From assembly GCA_035373905.1 (NCBI GenBank), contig DAOSOK010000067.1, positions 1-14,012 of the forward strand: 14,012 nt of DNA, given 5' to 3'. The notes below the pieces were generated by a model. It saw only the letters and a list, made by a program, of their open reading frames with translations. It was not told the DNA's origin and searched no databases. The DNA comes from Candidatus Ozemobacteraceae bacterium (GTDB lineage: Bacteria; Muiribacteriota; Ozemobacteria; Ozemobacterales; Ozemobacteraceae). Shown here piece after piece: positions 6,689 to 13,941 of this stretch. Within the stretch, counting starts at the first letter, position 1. The number at the start of each line of letters is the position of its first letter. Position numbers and translations under genes: made by a program.

Positions 6689-8944
6689 ATGAGACTTCGC
6701 ACGGAAAAACACACGCTTCATCAAGCCGACGTCGGTGCCCATCTGCACGTTCTGCGAGCCGCGCTCCAGATCATGAACCGGTTTGGGCTGAACGTGGGTT
6801 CGGATATCTGCCGCGCATTTTACTCACTCCTCAATGCACGGCGCCGCAAGATGTTCATGCGGGATTCCCTGCACGTTCTCGAACCCTACCGGGAAAAGCT
6901 CATGGCCTCGCCGCGAACCGCTGATATCTTCAGTCCCAATCCTGACCTCGACGATTTTTTCCGCATCGTCACCACCGAATCCAGCGTCGGGCCGAAAATC
7001 CGTCTGCTTCTCATGGAACAGCTCCGTCATGCAATCGAAAACGCCGAGCGCCGCGAATCGAAACGACTGTCAAAATTTTCCCGGAAACTTGACGAAATTC
7101 GGCGCACCTTCCGGCTTTCCGAGATCGAAACCGAGATCATCGCCCTGACGGCGCTCCATGAAATCTCGCCCGCCATCGAGTGTATTCTCGACAGTATACG
7201 ACCTGCTTCGCGCGGCCTGCACAATATATATCGGTATCAATACTTGATCGATGCGAGCCGGCCGGTGTTCATGAAGGCCGTTTCGACCGACGGTTCCCTG
7301 CGGCGACTGAACTTTTTCGACCGCGACGGCGACGTGCGGAGCGAAGTGGTCGAGTATCTCACCGGAAGCCGCAAACTCACACTCTCGACCTGGTATTACC
7401 AGCATTTCGACGGACCCGCCCTTCCTCTCGAGAAATTGACGATCAGCCCCCGGGACGTCGAGACCATCCGCACTCTTCTGAACAACAGGAAGCCCGGCTG
7501 CGGCATCAACATCCTCCTCGCCGGGCCGCCCGGAACCGGCAAGACCGAGACGGTTCACGCGCTGGCCCGCGAGCTCGGATTGAGCCTGTACGTCGTTGCG
7601 ATGCGACCCGGTCGCAGCGATGATTCCGACGATTCCGTTCGGGTCACGGACGGCTTCCGCATCAGGGGCCTCGTCGCCTGCCGCAACTCGCGGGGCGACC
7701 AGCCCGACACGGCGATCCTGGTCGACGAGGCGGACACCCTGCTCGGCGCCGGTGGCGGCGGGATGTTCCGGGCCCTGTTCGGGGCATCCGGCTCGTCCGT
7801 CGGGAAGGCGATGATCAACGACGCGCTCGATTCGGCCGTCTGCACCCAGTTCTGGGTCGCCAACGACCTGGGCGCCATCGATCCGTCGACGAGGCGCCGG
7901 TTTGACTTCGCGATCCGGTACGAGCGCGCCACCCCGAAAGACCGCCTCTCGATCTGGGAAACAGCGGCCAGAAAGCACGGCGTTGCGCGGCTTCTGCGGC
8001 CCGAAGACCTCGAACGCTTCGCCCGCGAACGCCCCGTCAGCGCCGGCGGGATCGACGCGGCCCTCCGCAACGCCGCGAACCTGCCCCGGAAGGGCTTGAA
8101 CCGCGCCGAGTTCGTCGCGTATGTCGATCACCTGCTCGAGTCCCAACTGCTGTTCACCGAAGAGGAGGGTAAGACCGAGACGGCCCAGGCCGACGTCGGC
8201 GAACCGGTCGGGATCGAGCTGATGAATATCCAGCCGGCCGACGATCTGAACCAGATTCTCACCGTCGCCGCCCGATGGCGCGAGGCCCCGACGAAGCGGG
8301 CCCTGACGATTCTCCTGCAGGGCCCCCCTGGAACCGGGAAGACCCATTTCGCCCGACGCCTCAGTTCTCTGCTCGGCATGCCCCTCCACGCGAAGACGGC
8401 CTCCGAGATTCTCAGCCCCTACGTCGGGATGACCGAGAAGACGATCCGCGAGGTGTTCCGCCAGGCAGAACGGGAGTCGGCCGTGCTGTTCCTCGACGAG
8501 GTCGACAGCCTTCTTTCGAGCCGGGAATCGGCCGTCCGGAGCTGGGAGGTGACCCAGGTGAACGAACTGCTCTCGGCGCTCGAGTCGTTCAAGGGCGTCT
8601 TCGTGGCCGCGACCAACCACGCGACCCGGCTCGACCAGGCCTCGATGCGCCGGTTCCACTTCCACCTCGAGTTCGGCGCCCTCACGCCCGCGTCGGCCGC
8701 CGTCTTCTATCGCCGCCTCCTCGCCGGCTTCGCCGGTGGCGACCCGCCGCCCGCGACGCTCGACCGCCTGAGCCGCCTGCCGGGCCTCGTGCCGAGCGAT
8801 TTCGCGAACATGCACAAACGCCTCACTCTGGTGCCCGGCATGACAGCCACCCACGACGAACTCCTCGCCGGCCTCGCCAAACTCTGCGCCGCCCGCACCC
8901 CCAACCGCCACCCCGAGATCGGTTTCTCCCGAACCCCGCGATAA
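6689..8944 (+). CDS. Dual-domain AAA+ ATPase (Cdc48/SpoVK-like), copy 2
   Basis: The 751-residue paralog of the protein at 68-2194 starts at ATG 6689 with AAGGAGGT at 6671-6678. Module 1 has GPPGTGKT at 279-286, ILVDEAD at 343-349 and the DPSTRRRFD arginine cluster. Module 2 has GPPGTGKT at 545-552, LFLDEVD at 600-606, the pore-loop YVGMTE and MRRF. All key residues are present, so both rings should bind and hydrolyse ATP. It carries about 46 more N-terminal residues than copy 1. Over 94 residues of module 2 (from SEILSPYVGM on) the two copies differ at only 10 positions, whereas the N-terminal domains are far more divergent. That suggests distinct targets and a shared motor, possibly a mixed hexamer. 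It closes the array; a hairpin terminator follows at 9128. Confidence 0.92.
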   Translation: MRLRTEKHTLHQADVGAHLHVLRAALQIMNRFGLNVGSDICRAFYSLLNARRRKMFMRDSLHVLEPYREKLMASPRTADIFSPNPDLDDFFRIVTTESSVGPKIRLLLMEQLRHAIENAERRESKRLSKFSRKLDEIRRTFRLSEIETEIIALTALHEISPAIECILDSIRPASRGLHNIYRYQYLIDASRPVFMKAVSTDGSLRRLNFFDRDGDVRSEVVEYLTGSRKLTLSTWYYQHFDGPALPLEKLTISPRDVETIRTLLNNRKPGCGINILLAGPPGTGKTETVHALARELGLSLYVVAMRPGRSDDSDDSVRVTDGFRIRGLVACRNSRGDQPDTAILVDEADTLLGAGGGGMFRALFGASGSSVGKAMINDALDSAVCTQFWVANDLGAIDPSTRRRFDFAIRYERATPKDRLSIWETAARKHGVARLLRPEDLERFARERPVSAGGIDAALRNAANLPRKGLNRAEFVAYVDHLLESQLLFTEEEGKTETAQADVGEPVGIELMNIQPADDLNQILTVAARWREAPTKRALTILLQGPPGTGKTHFARRLSSLLGMPLHAKTASEILSPYVGMTEKTIREVFRQAERESAVLFLDEVDSLLSSRESAVRSWEVTQVNELLSALESFKGVFVAATNHATRLDQASMRRFHFHLEFGALTPASAAVFYRRLLAGFAGGDPPPATLDRLSRLPGLVPSDFANMHKRLTLVPGMTATHDELLAGLAKLCAARTPNRHPEIGFSRTPR

Positions 8945-9005
8945 CAGCCCGTGGTTAAAATGACAAGGGACCCCCGCCATCGCGGCCACTGAAAAGGAGT
9001 CTCAC

Positions 9006-9062
9006 ATGCGTGATCCGGCAAGAATTGAGGTAGGCTGGAAAACAGGGACACCAAAGTTCTGA
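9006..9062 (+). pseudogene. Decayed copy of the MRD..RIE small gene
   Basis: AAAAGGAG is followed by an ATG at 9006 encoding MRDPARIEVGWKTGTPKF, then TGA and TAA. The start (MRDxxRIE), the SD-to-ATG layout and a later Trp followed by a Pro echo the intact 59-residue gene at 2892. About ten residues between RIE and the Trp appear to be deleted, and stops interrupt the frame where the PDLRLGQ motif would be. The same frame reopens for about 40 codons afterwards without clear similarity. A fortuitous 18-residue peptide is the alternative. Confidence 0.45.
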
Positions 9063-9097
9063 TAAATATACCCAGAAAAGGAAGATTTCACAGAATT

Positions 9098-9173
9098 TCC
9101 CGAGACATCGAAAGAGGCTAAAAAGTCGAAAGACCCGCTTATTTGGCGGGTCTTTCATACGTCCCGAGACATC
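9098..9173. repeat. 12-bp direct repeats flanking a terminator next to tRNA-Asn
   Basis: TCCCGAGACATC occurs at 9098-9109 and exactly again at 9162-9173. A second short repeat, GGGTCTTTCA, occurs at 9148-9157 and 9176-9185. Both sets lie within 95 bases of the tRNA 3' end. They may be remnants of integration-site duplications or of a local slippage event. Confidence 0.55.
9128..9156. terminator. Hairpin terminator, probably bidirectional
   Basis: An 11-bp perfect stem (GAAAGACCCGC / GCGGGTCTTTC) encloses a 7-base loop. On the minus strand it is followed by GACTTTTT, suiting termination of tRNA-Asn transcription. On the plus strand it lies 184 bases after the AAA+ gene, with its T-rich segment inside the stem. 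Confidence 0.75.
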
Positions 9174-9190
9174 CCGGGTCTTTCAGCAAG

Positions 9191-9263
9191 CTCCCAGAGA
9201 GGGACTCGAACCCCCGGCCCGCTGGTTAACAGCCAGCTGCTCTACCGGCTGAGCTATCTGGGA
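9191..9263 (-). tRNA. tRNA-Asn (anticodon GTT)
   Basis: Read on the minus strand, the 73-base cloverleaf is complete. It has acceptor TCCCAGA/TCTGGGA, D-arm GCTC...GAGC, anticodon stem GCTGG/CCAGC with loop CTGTTAA, and a T-arm with loop TTCGAGT. The anticodon GTT lies at 9228-9230 (plus coordinates) and reads AAC/AAU. The discriminator is G and CCA is not encoded, so it must be added enzymatically. A promoter lies immediately upstream and a terminator downstream, so it is transcribed alone. Confidence 0.95.
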
Positions 9264-9273
9264 ATGTGACCGT

Positions 9274-9302
9274 ATATTACCATACTTTATTTCGGGGCGC
9301 AA
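9274..9302 (-). promoter_or_regulatory. Sigma-70-type promoter of tRNA-Asn
   Basis: On the minus strand TTGCGC (9302-9297) is followed after exactly 17 bases by TAATAT (9279-9274), ending 10 bases before the mature tRNA 5' end. Spacing and position suit a housekeeping promoter. Confidence 0.7.
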
Positions 9303-9313
9303 GAGGGGGAACG

Positions 9314-9370
9314 AAAAAAAAGCTGGGCCATGACGGTCGAGAGGACGGGCAGACTTGAGACCAGGCCCAG
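9314..9370 (-). terminator. Rho-independent terminator of the secreted-protein gene
   Basis: On the minus strand CTGGGCC and GGCCCAG pair (7 bp), an inner GGTC/GACC pair adds 4 bp, and C plus eight T follow. It lies 39 bases after the stop of the gene at 9409-10215 and just before the tRNA promoter, separating the two transcripts. Confidence 0.65.
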
Positions 9371-9408
9371 ACATCGGGGGTTGACGAGGAGCCCGGGAAA
9401 AGCCGCCG

Positions 9409-10215
9409 TTACGGCGTGGGGGCGTGGAGGGTGTCGAAGCGGAGACGGTCGGCCTTGAAGCGCTTCAGGATGATGGGGTCTTCGTCGGAGGCGAAGTCGG
9501 GGTGATCGCCGTCGCAGGCGGCGATGAAGCGGCAGAGGGAGAGGGCGAGGGATTCGGCGGCCGGGTCGGACGAGGTCGACAGGGCAGCCAGGTCTCGGCA
9601 GAAAAGATTGCGCATCGGGAGGGAGAACTCGCCGGCGGATTTAAAAAAGACGGTGAACCGGTATTCCATCGGGGCGAGGGCCGTGCGGGCGATCAACAGA
9701 TCGACACGGTAGAACTCGTCGATCAGTTCGATGGTGCATTCGAAGGGAATCTGGGTTCCGAGGGCGCCGCCACGAACCAGAAGATTGCCGACGGTCGGAT
9801 TGCGCCACTCGTCCTTCGGAATGAACGCGGAAATGCGGTACCGGTTCGCCGGGGCGCCATACTGGTCACGGTTGAAATACACCGAGGATATCGGCGCATT
9901 GATCATGTTGCGAGCCTGGAGCCAGACATCAGGGTCATCGAGAACGACGTCGCGGCTGAACACCGACGGAGAGTTCCCGGCGGCGATCGAGAACTTCTGA
10001 CCCGTATATCCCTTGGCAAACGCCCAGACGCGAATGGTACCATTATCGAACGATACCGATGCTTTTGCATTCGGAATCAACTGCATGGTTGCATTCCGGA
10101 TCGAGAGATCAACGATGTGCGGGCCGGCCTTGTAGGGCCGCGCGGAAACGGCCGGCGCGATCAGCAGCAGGACAATCGCGAGGACAACGAAACAGTTTCT
10201 GCGCAATGACATCAT
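9409..10215 (-). CDS. Secreted protein of unknown function
   Basis: The 268-residue product begins with a typical Sec signal peptide: MMSLRRN, then a hydrophobic core (VVLAIVLLLIA) and a likely cleavage after VSA at residue 25. The mature part looks beta-rich (VDLSIRNATMQLIPNAKASVSF; RVDLLIARTALAPMEYRFTVFF) and suggests an immunoglobulin-like or carbohydrate-binding-type fold, without a recognisable motif. Two short Cys-containing segments (LFCRDLAAL; LCRFIAACDGD) could form a disulfide. The start is ATG 10215 (with ATG 10212 adjacent); no SD precedes it, and a promoter ends seven bases upstream, implying a leaderless mRNA. It is followed by a terminator at 9314-9370. The periplasmic or extracellular location is likely; the function is unknown. 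Confidence 0.8.
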   Translation of the reverse strand: MMSLRRNCFVVLAIVLLLIAPAVSARPYKAGPHIVDLSIRNATMQLIPNAKASVSFDNGTIRVWAFAKGYTGQKFSIAAGNSPSVFSRDVVLDDPDVWLQARNMINAPISSVYFNRDQYGAPANRYRISAFIPKDEWRNPTVGNLLVRGGALGTQIPFECTIELIDEFYRVDLLIARTALAPMEYRFTVFFKSAGEFSLPMRNLFCRDLAALSTSSDPAAESLALSLCRFIAACDGDHPDFASDEDPIILKRFKADRLRFDTLHAPTP

Positions 10216-10221
10216 GGATCA

Positions 10222-10250
10222 ATTATGCCCATAAATCTCCTGATTGACAA
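10222..10250 (-). promoter_or_regulatory. Promoter giving a leaderless transcript
   Basis: On the minus strand TTGTCA (10250-10245), a 17-base spacer and CATAAT (10227-10222) form a good sigma-70-type promoter. A start site seven bases after the -10 would coincide with the A of ATG 10215. Confidence 0.65.
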
Positions 10251-10285
10251 GTCCTCTGCATGGGAGAATTTGCACTGGTATCTGT

Positions 10286-10379
10286 TTCGTCAGGCTCAGG
10301 ATGAACGGGAAAAGGCTCTGCACAAGTGTTCTGGAGTCCTGCAGAATGAAAGCCAAGCGTTCGCCCTGAGCCTGTCGAA
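10286..10379. repeat. Inverted repeat pair of the GAGCCTG(T/A)CGAA type
   Basis: A 21-base element at 10286-10306 and its inverted counterpart at 10359-10379 match at 18 of 21 positions around the core CCTGAGCCTG. The right copy also folds by itself (TTCGCCCT/AGGGCGAA, 10360-10386). The motif resembles intergenic REP-like palindromes known from many bacterial genomes. It lies in the gap between two minus-strand genes and may stabilise or end the upstream transcript. Confidence 0.6.
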
Positions 10380-10409
10380 GGGCGAATGAGGAACCATCGG
10401 CAGTGAAGG

Positions 10410-11624
10410 TTATTCATCGTTTTCGAGGATGCGTTCGACGACAAAGGGCCGAACCAGTTTCTCGGCGCCGGTCTTTTTGTCTTTGCGCATCCGCCCGTCC
10501 TCGATCAGGGCTTTGATCCGTATCGGGTCGATCGTTGCCGGATCGTAGAGAATGCGGGCGCGGTGCTCCGCGACGAACGCATCGAAGGAAAGGATCCCCG
10601 CATCCTGCTCGATGATCCATGAGAACGTCAGCGCGGTACCCCGGCACCGAAGCCCGGTCACGATCATGTCGACGGAAGCCGCATTCGCGGTTTTCCCGTA
10701 ATTTGCGTAGGTTTTCGAGACGGTCGGCATCGGGATGTTCCACGCCGTCAGAATGCCCGCAAGCATCATCAGCGCGACGATCGCCGGAAGGAATTTCCGC
10801 GACAGGCCGAACCGCTTCCTGCAGGAAGGTTCAGAGCCTTCCGACGGGGGGGAGGGCGCGGCATACCCGAGCTTCATGGCGATCGCCCGGTGGGGGCACG
10901 CGTCGATGCAGACGGCGCAGGAGGTGCACTCGGTCGACCAGACGCGCCGAACCTCGTGAACGGGTATCTGCTGGGGGCAGGCGCGGCCGCAGTCGCCGCA
11001 GTTCGTGCACCGGTCGGGGTTGATCGTCGGTGCCACCGGCGAAGCGAGGCGAAACAACCCGAGCGTCGTTCCGAGCGGGCAGATCAGGCGGCACCAGAAG
11101 AACGGCAGGGCGAGGGCCGCGCCGCCGAGACCGATCATGAGCCATTTCGACCACCACGCGACCTCGTGCTCCTGGCCGGACATCACGACGTAATACGGGC
11201 AGAACGGCCGCAGGACCAGGTCGGCATACGACATCGTCGCCCAGAGAATGAGCAGCAGAACGGGGTACCTCGCCAGACCGAGAAACCGGCCGGCGCCCTG
11301 CCAGACGGTGTCGCGCCTGATGCCGAGAACCTTGCCGGCGCGGGCGAGAAGCTCGTGGAGAGCGCCGATCGGGCAGACCCAGGAACAGAAGGCGCGGCCG
11401 GCGATGAGCGTTCCTATCGTGACAGCTATAAATAAAATCAGGTTCAGGCCCGAGACGGCGCAGAGGAATGCGTTGTTCTTCACATAGAACGCGAGGCTTT
11501 CGATGCCGCCGCCGGGACACCAGGATTCGATCGTCGCCTTGGTGTAACCGCGCAGGTTGCGCGCAGTCAGAACAATCGCCGCGAAGACAAATAGCAATTG
11601 ATAGACACGCCTGGTTTTCTGCAT
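10410..11624 (-). CDS. Membrane polyferredoxin (NapH/CcoG-like) with C-terminal HMA-like domain
   Basis: This 404-residue membrane protein has hydrophobic segments at about 8-22, 55-77, 120-136 and 162-178, and one at 279-295. Two membrane-associated CxxxCP motifs occur (C80/C84 and C178/C182), as in NapH-type proteins. They are followed by two 4Fe-4S ferredoxin motifs: C206xxC209xxC212xxxCP and C233xxC236xxC239xxxCP. After the last membrane segment, residues about 317-377 resemble a heavy-metal-associated (HMA) fold (VDMIVTGLRCRGTA ... ILYDP ... IRIKALIEDG), with a single Cys instead of MxCxxC. Such proteins pass electrons across or along the membrane. No SD is clear before ATG 11624. It lies 99 bases after the PLD gene on the same strand. 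The polyferredoxin call is firm; the partner is unknown. Confidence 0.88.
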   Translation of the reverse strand: MQKTRRVYQLLFVFAAIVLTARNLRGYTKATIESWCPGGGIESLAFYVKNNAFLCAVSGLNLILFIAVTIGTLIAGRAFCSWVCPIGALHELLARAGKVLGIRRDTVWQGAGRFLGLARYPVLLLILWATMSYADLVLRPFCPYYVVMSGQEHEVAWWSKWLMIGLGGAALALPFFWCRLICPLGTTLGLFRLASPVAPTINPDRCTNCGDCGRACPQQIPVHEVRRVWSTECTSCAVCIDACPHRAIAMKLGYAAPSPPSEGSEPSCRKRFGLSRKFLPAIVALMMLAGILTAWNIPMPTVSKTYANYGKTANAASVDMIVTGLRCRGTALTFSWIIEQDAGILSFDAFVAEHRARILYDPATIDPIRIKALIEDGRMRKDKKTGAEKLVRPFVVERILENDE

Positions 11625-11660
11625 GGCGTCAGGTTTTTACATTCGCCACAATGCGGGGGT

Positions 11661-11717
11661 GGGCCGGGTTTCAAACCCGCCCTGAGGCGAACACCGCACG
11701 TATATTCTCCCGAATAT
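11661..11717. repeat. Two palindromes between the PLD and polyferredoxin genes
   Basis: CGGGTTTCAAACCCG (11665-11679) is a perfect 7-bp palindrome about one base and sits in a longer imperfect GGGC...GCCC stem. ATATTC-TCCC-GAATAT (11702-11717) lies seven bases after the PLD stop. Neither is followed by a T-run on the minus strand, so they may be processing or stability hairpins. Confidence 0.45.
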
Positions 11718-11723
11718 CATCCG

Positions 11724-13853
11724 TTAAAAAATCCATTTGAACAGGTTGTAGATGTCCATGACGGCGCGTTCCCTGAAGGTGTCTCGCCAGGCTTCGAGGT
11801 CGGCGGGGGTGACCTTGCGGGCGCGGGCGAGGTCGCGGCGCAGGACGATCTCGAAGGCGCGGGCGACGCGGCGGTCTTCGAGCGAGAGCACGTCTTCAGA
11901 GTCGCAGGCGTGGCTGCGCGAGTTGACGTTGTAGGCGCCGACCGTCGCGGCCTTGCCGTCGAACCAGCTGACCTTCGAATGAAGCGTCTGGGCGCCGCGC
12001 CATTCGTAGATCTCGGCGCCGGCCTTCATCACGTCTTCGTAGTTCGCGCGGCCCGCGATGCCGGCCTGCGGGTGATTGTTGCTTTCGACGGAGTTGGTGA
12101 GAATCTTCACCTTCACGCCCCGCCGGCACGTGGCGACGATCGCGTTCTTCAGCGCCGGGGTCGGGATGAAATAAGCGCTCTCGAAGATGACTTCCCGCGT
12201 CGAGCCGTTCATATACTCGATGAACAGGTCGAGAATGTCGTCGTCGTCAGACCTCGTCGGAAACGTCTTGAGGAAACGCACGCGAACGTTCTCGAAGACA
12301 GGCGGCTCGTCGAAGTAGATCGGAAGCGGACCGGGAATGAGCTGGGCGCGGTTGGGAAGGATCGGCAGTTTCTCCTCCTTGTCCTTCACCTCGGCGATCT
12401 TCGGAGCTCCGGTTTCGGCGCGCTCGTCGATGACCAGCCGCTCCCAGTTGTTCTCGAACAGTTCACAGATTTCGTCGACGACCGGTCCGGTCACCATGAC
12501 GTCGGTATCGCGCCAGCCGTATTCCTCGATTTCGCCTTTTGCGTATTCCGAGGCCATGTTCATGCCGCCGACGATCGCAACGCCCTCATCGACGATCAGC
12601 ATCTTCTGGTGCGACCGATAGTTCGCTTTCAGGGTGTTTCGCAGAAGCGGGTTGTTGATCAGCACCTGGACGCCGCCGTTCTGCATCCGCCGGATGATGC
12701 CCTTGCGCCGGGGAAACGCGAACGCATCATCGACGATGACGCGCACGTCGACACCGTTCTTCACGCGTTCGATCAGCAGGTCGGCCATCTTGTTCCCGAT
12801 CTCGTCGTCGTTCCAGAGCAGGGTCTGGATGCAGATATCGGACTTCGCGGCGGCGACAAGCTCGAACCGCTTCGCGAAGCTCGAACGGCCGTTCACGAGC
12901 ATCGTGACCGTGTTCGCGGGAATTAGCCTCGACGCGGTCTTCTCGTCGATCGAGCCTTTCTCGAACGTGTCGGCGACGACGGTATCATACTCGTCGAGCA
13001 GTTTGCGAAGCCGGACGCCCTCGATGCGCCGGCCGGCGTTCGCGACGAGCCATTTCGTCCAGCGGGCGCCCTTCACGGGAAACGCGAGCCAGGAGGTCTT
13101 CGCCGTCGCCTGCCAGGCGGCGATCGTGGCAATCCGCTTCGTTTCGAAGGTTTTCCGCTGGGTTTCGATCTTCGATTCGAGGGTGTACTGCTTCATTCGT
13201 GCGAGGGCCTGGCGGCGGATCTCCGGGGTGCGGGTCGACGCGGCAAGGTCGGCCAGCGGCTTTTTCGCGGCTTCGGCGGAGCCGGTGCTCTCCATCAGGA
13301 GTTCGGCGAGTTCCCAGGTGGCGTCGACTTTCAGTTGGGGCTCGAACACGCCGGAAATGAACTTCTTCAGCTGCTCGACGAGCCCCGTCGGATTCGATTT
13401 CCGTTCGGGCCCGTACATCTTCACCAGCAGGTTCTCGAACGCCTGCCGCTCGGCCGTCAGCCGCCTCGGCGCCGATGCGGAGACGGTATCCGTCTGATCG
13501 ACGGCATCGGCATCCTGAGTGGTTTCGAGAGCGGGTTCGGGCTCGATAACCGATGGAAGGGGGGATGACGTCGTCGTGACCGAACCGCCACGGACGGCTT
13601 TTTCATACGCGGCCTGCGCCGTCTTCAGTTCCGCAGCAAGCCTTTCGATGCGGTCCTGGGATGCTTTCTGACGAACAGCTTCGGTGTATTCGGCGTAGAT
13701 CGCGACGTACCGCGCATGGGCTGCGACCAGGTCATTCTCGGCGGCAACGGACATGGAGGGCGCATACAGGGTGCCCATCGTGAAGAGGCCGGCCGCGAGC
13801 AGAAGACCGAGGCCCGTCCGGGATCTGTTTCGATCGAAGAAGCCAGTCGTCAC
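11724..13853 (-). CDS. Phospholipase D/cardiolipin synthase-family enzyme, exported
   Basis: The 709-residue product starts at GTG 13853, fixed by GGAGGT six bases upstream. A hydrophobic signal sequence spans about 13-31, with likely cleavage after SVAA (38), then a coiled-coil-prone helix (40-90) and a low-complexity acidic/Ser-Thr linker (91-130). Two HKD catalytic motifs define the PLD superfamily: H415-x-K417-x4-D422 (HQKMLIVD) and H625-x-K627-x4-D632 (HSKVSWFD), each followed by a GG/GAxN segment. Such enzymes transfer phosphatidyl groups or hydrolyse phosphodiesters, as in cardiolipin synthesis. The roughly 310-residue N-terminal extension is unlike bacterial cardiolipin synthases, which begin with two membrane helices. 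An envelope phospholipid or phosphodiester role is likely; nuclease activity is an alternative. Confidence 0.88.
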   Translation of the reverse strand: MTTGFFDRNRSRTGLGLLLAAGLFTMGTLYAPSMSVAAENDLVAAHARYVAIYAEYTEAVRQKASQDRIERLAAELKTAQAAYEKAVRGGSVTTTSSPLPSVIEPEPALETTQDADAVDQTDTVSASAPRRLTAERQAFENLLVKMYGPERKSNPTGLVEQLKKFISGVFEPQLKVDATWELAELLMESTGSAEAAKKPLADLAASTRTPEIRRQALARMKQYTLESKIETQRKTFETKRIATIAAWQATAKTSWLAFPVKGARWTKWLVANAGRRIEGVRLRKLLDEYDTVVADTFEKGSIDEKTASRLIPANTVTMLVNGRSSFAKRFELVAAAKSDICIQTLLWNDDEIGNKMADLLIERVKNGVDVRVIVDDAFAFPRRKGIIRRMQNGGVQVLINNPLLRNTLKANYRSHQKMLIVDEGVAIVGGMNMASEYAKGEIEEYGWRDTDVMVTGPVVDEICELFENNWERLVIDERAETGAPKIAEVKDKEEKLPILPNRAQLIPGPLPIYFDEPPVFENVRVRFLKTFPTRSDDDDILDLFIEYMNGSTREVIFESAYFIPTPALKNAIVATCRRGVKVKILTNSVESNNHPQAGIAGRANYEDVMKAGAEIYEWRGAQTLHSKVSWFDGKAATVGAYNVNSRSHACDSEDVLSLEDRRVARAFEIVLRRDLARARKVTPADLEAWRDTFRERAVMDIYNLFKWIF

Positions 13854-13913
13854 GGGAACACCTCCGTTTGCGTTTCAGGGCAAAACACGCAGTGAAAACA
13901 TCTCAATATGACG

Positions 13914-13941
13914 ATTATACGGATGGTACAGAATTCCGCAA
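13914..13941 (-). promoter_or_regulatory. Promoter of the PLD gene
   Basis: On the minus strand a perfect TATAAT (13919-13914) is preceded at 16 bases by TTGCGG (13941-13936). The predicted 5' leader is about 50 bases and contains the SD for the GTG start. The remaining bases to 14012 hold no recognisable gene. Confidence 0.6.

Noticed and set aside
7070..8989. 639-codon minus-strand frame opposite the second AAA+ gene
   Set aside because: Its length reflects GC-rich codon bias on the plus strand; composition is low-complexity and no domain is seen.
9183..9374. 63-codon minus-strand frame over the tRNA
   Set aside because: The peptide QPVEQLAVNQRAGGSSPS is the usual false translation of a tRNA gene.
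11598..12926. 442-codon plus-strand frame opposite the PLD gene
   Set aside because: Covers the PLD HKD-motif region in antisense; composition rich in Asp/Arg/Val shadows.
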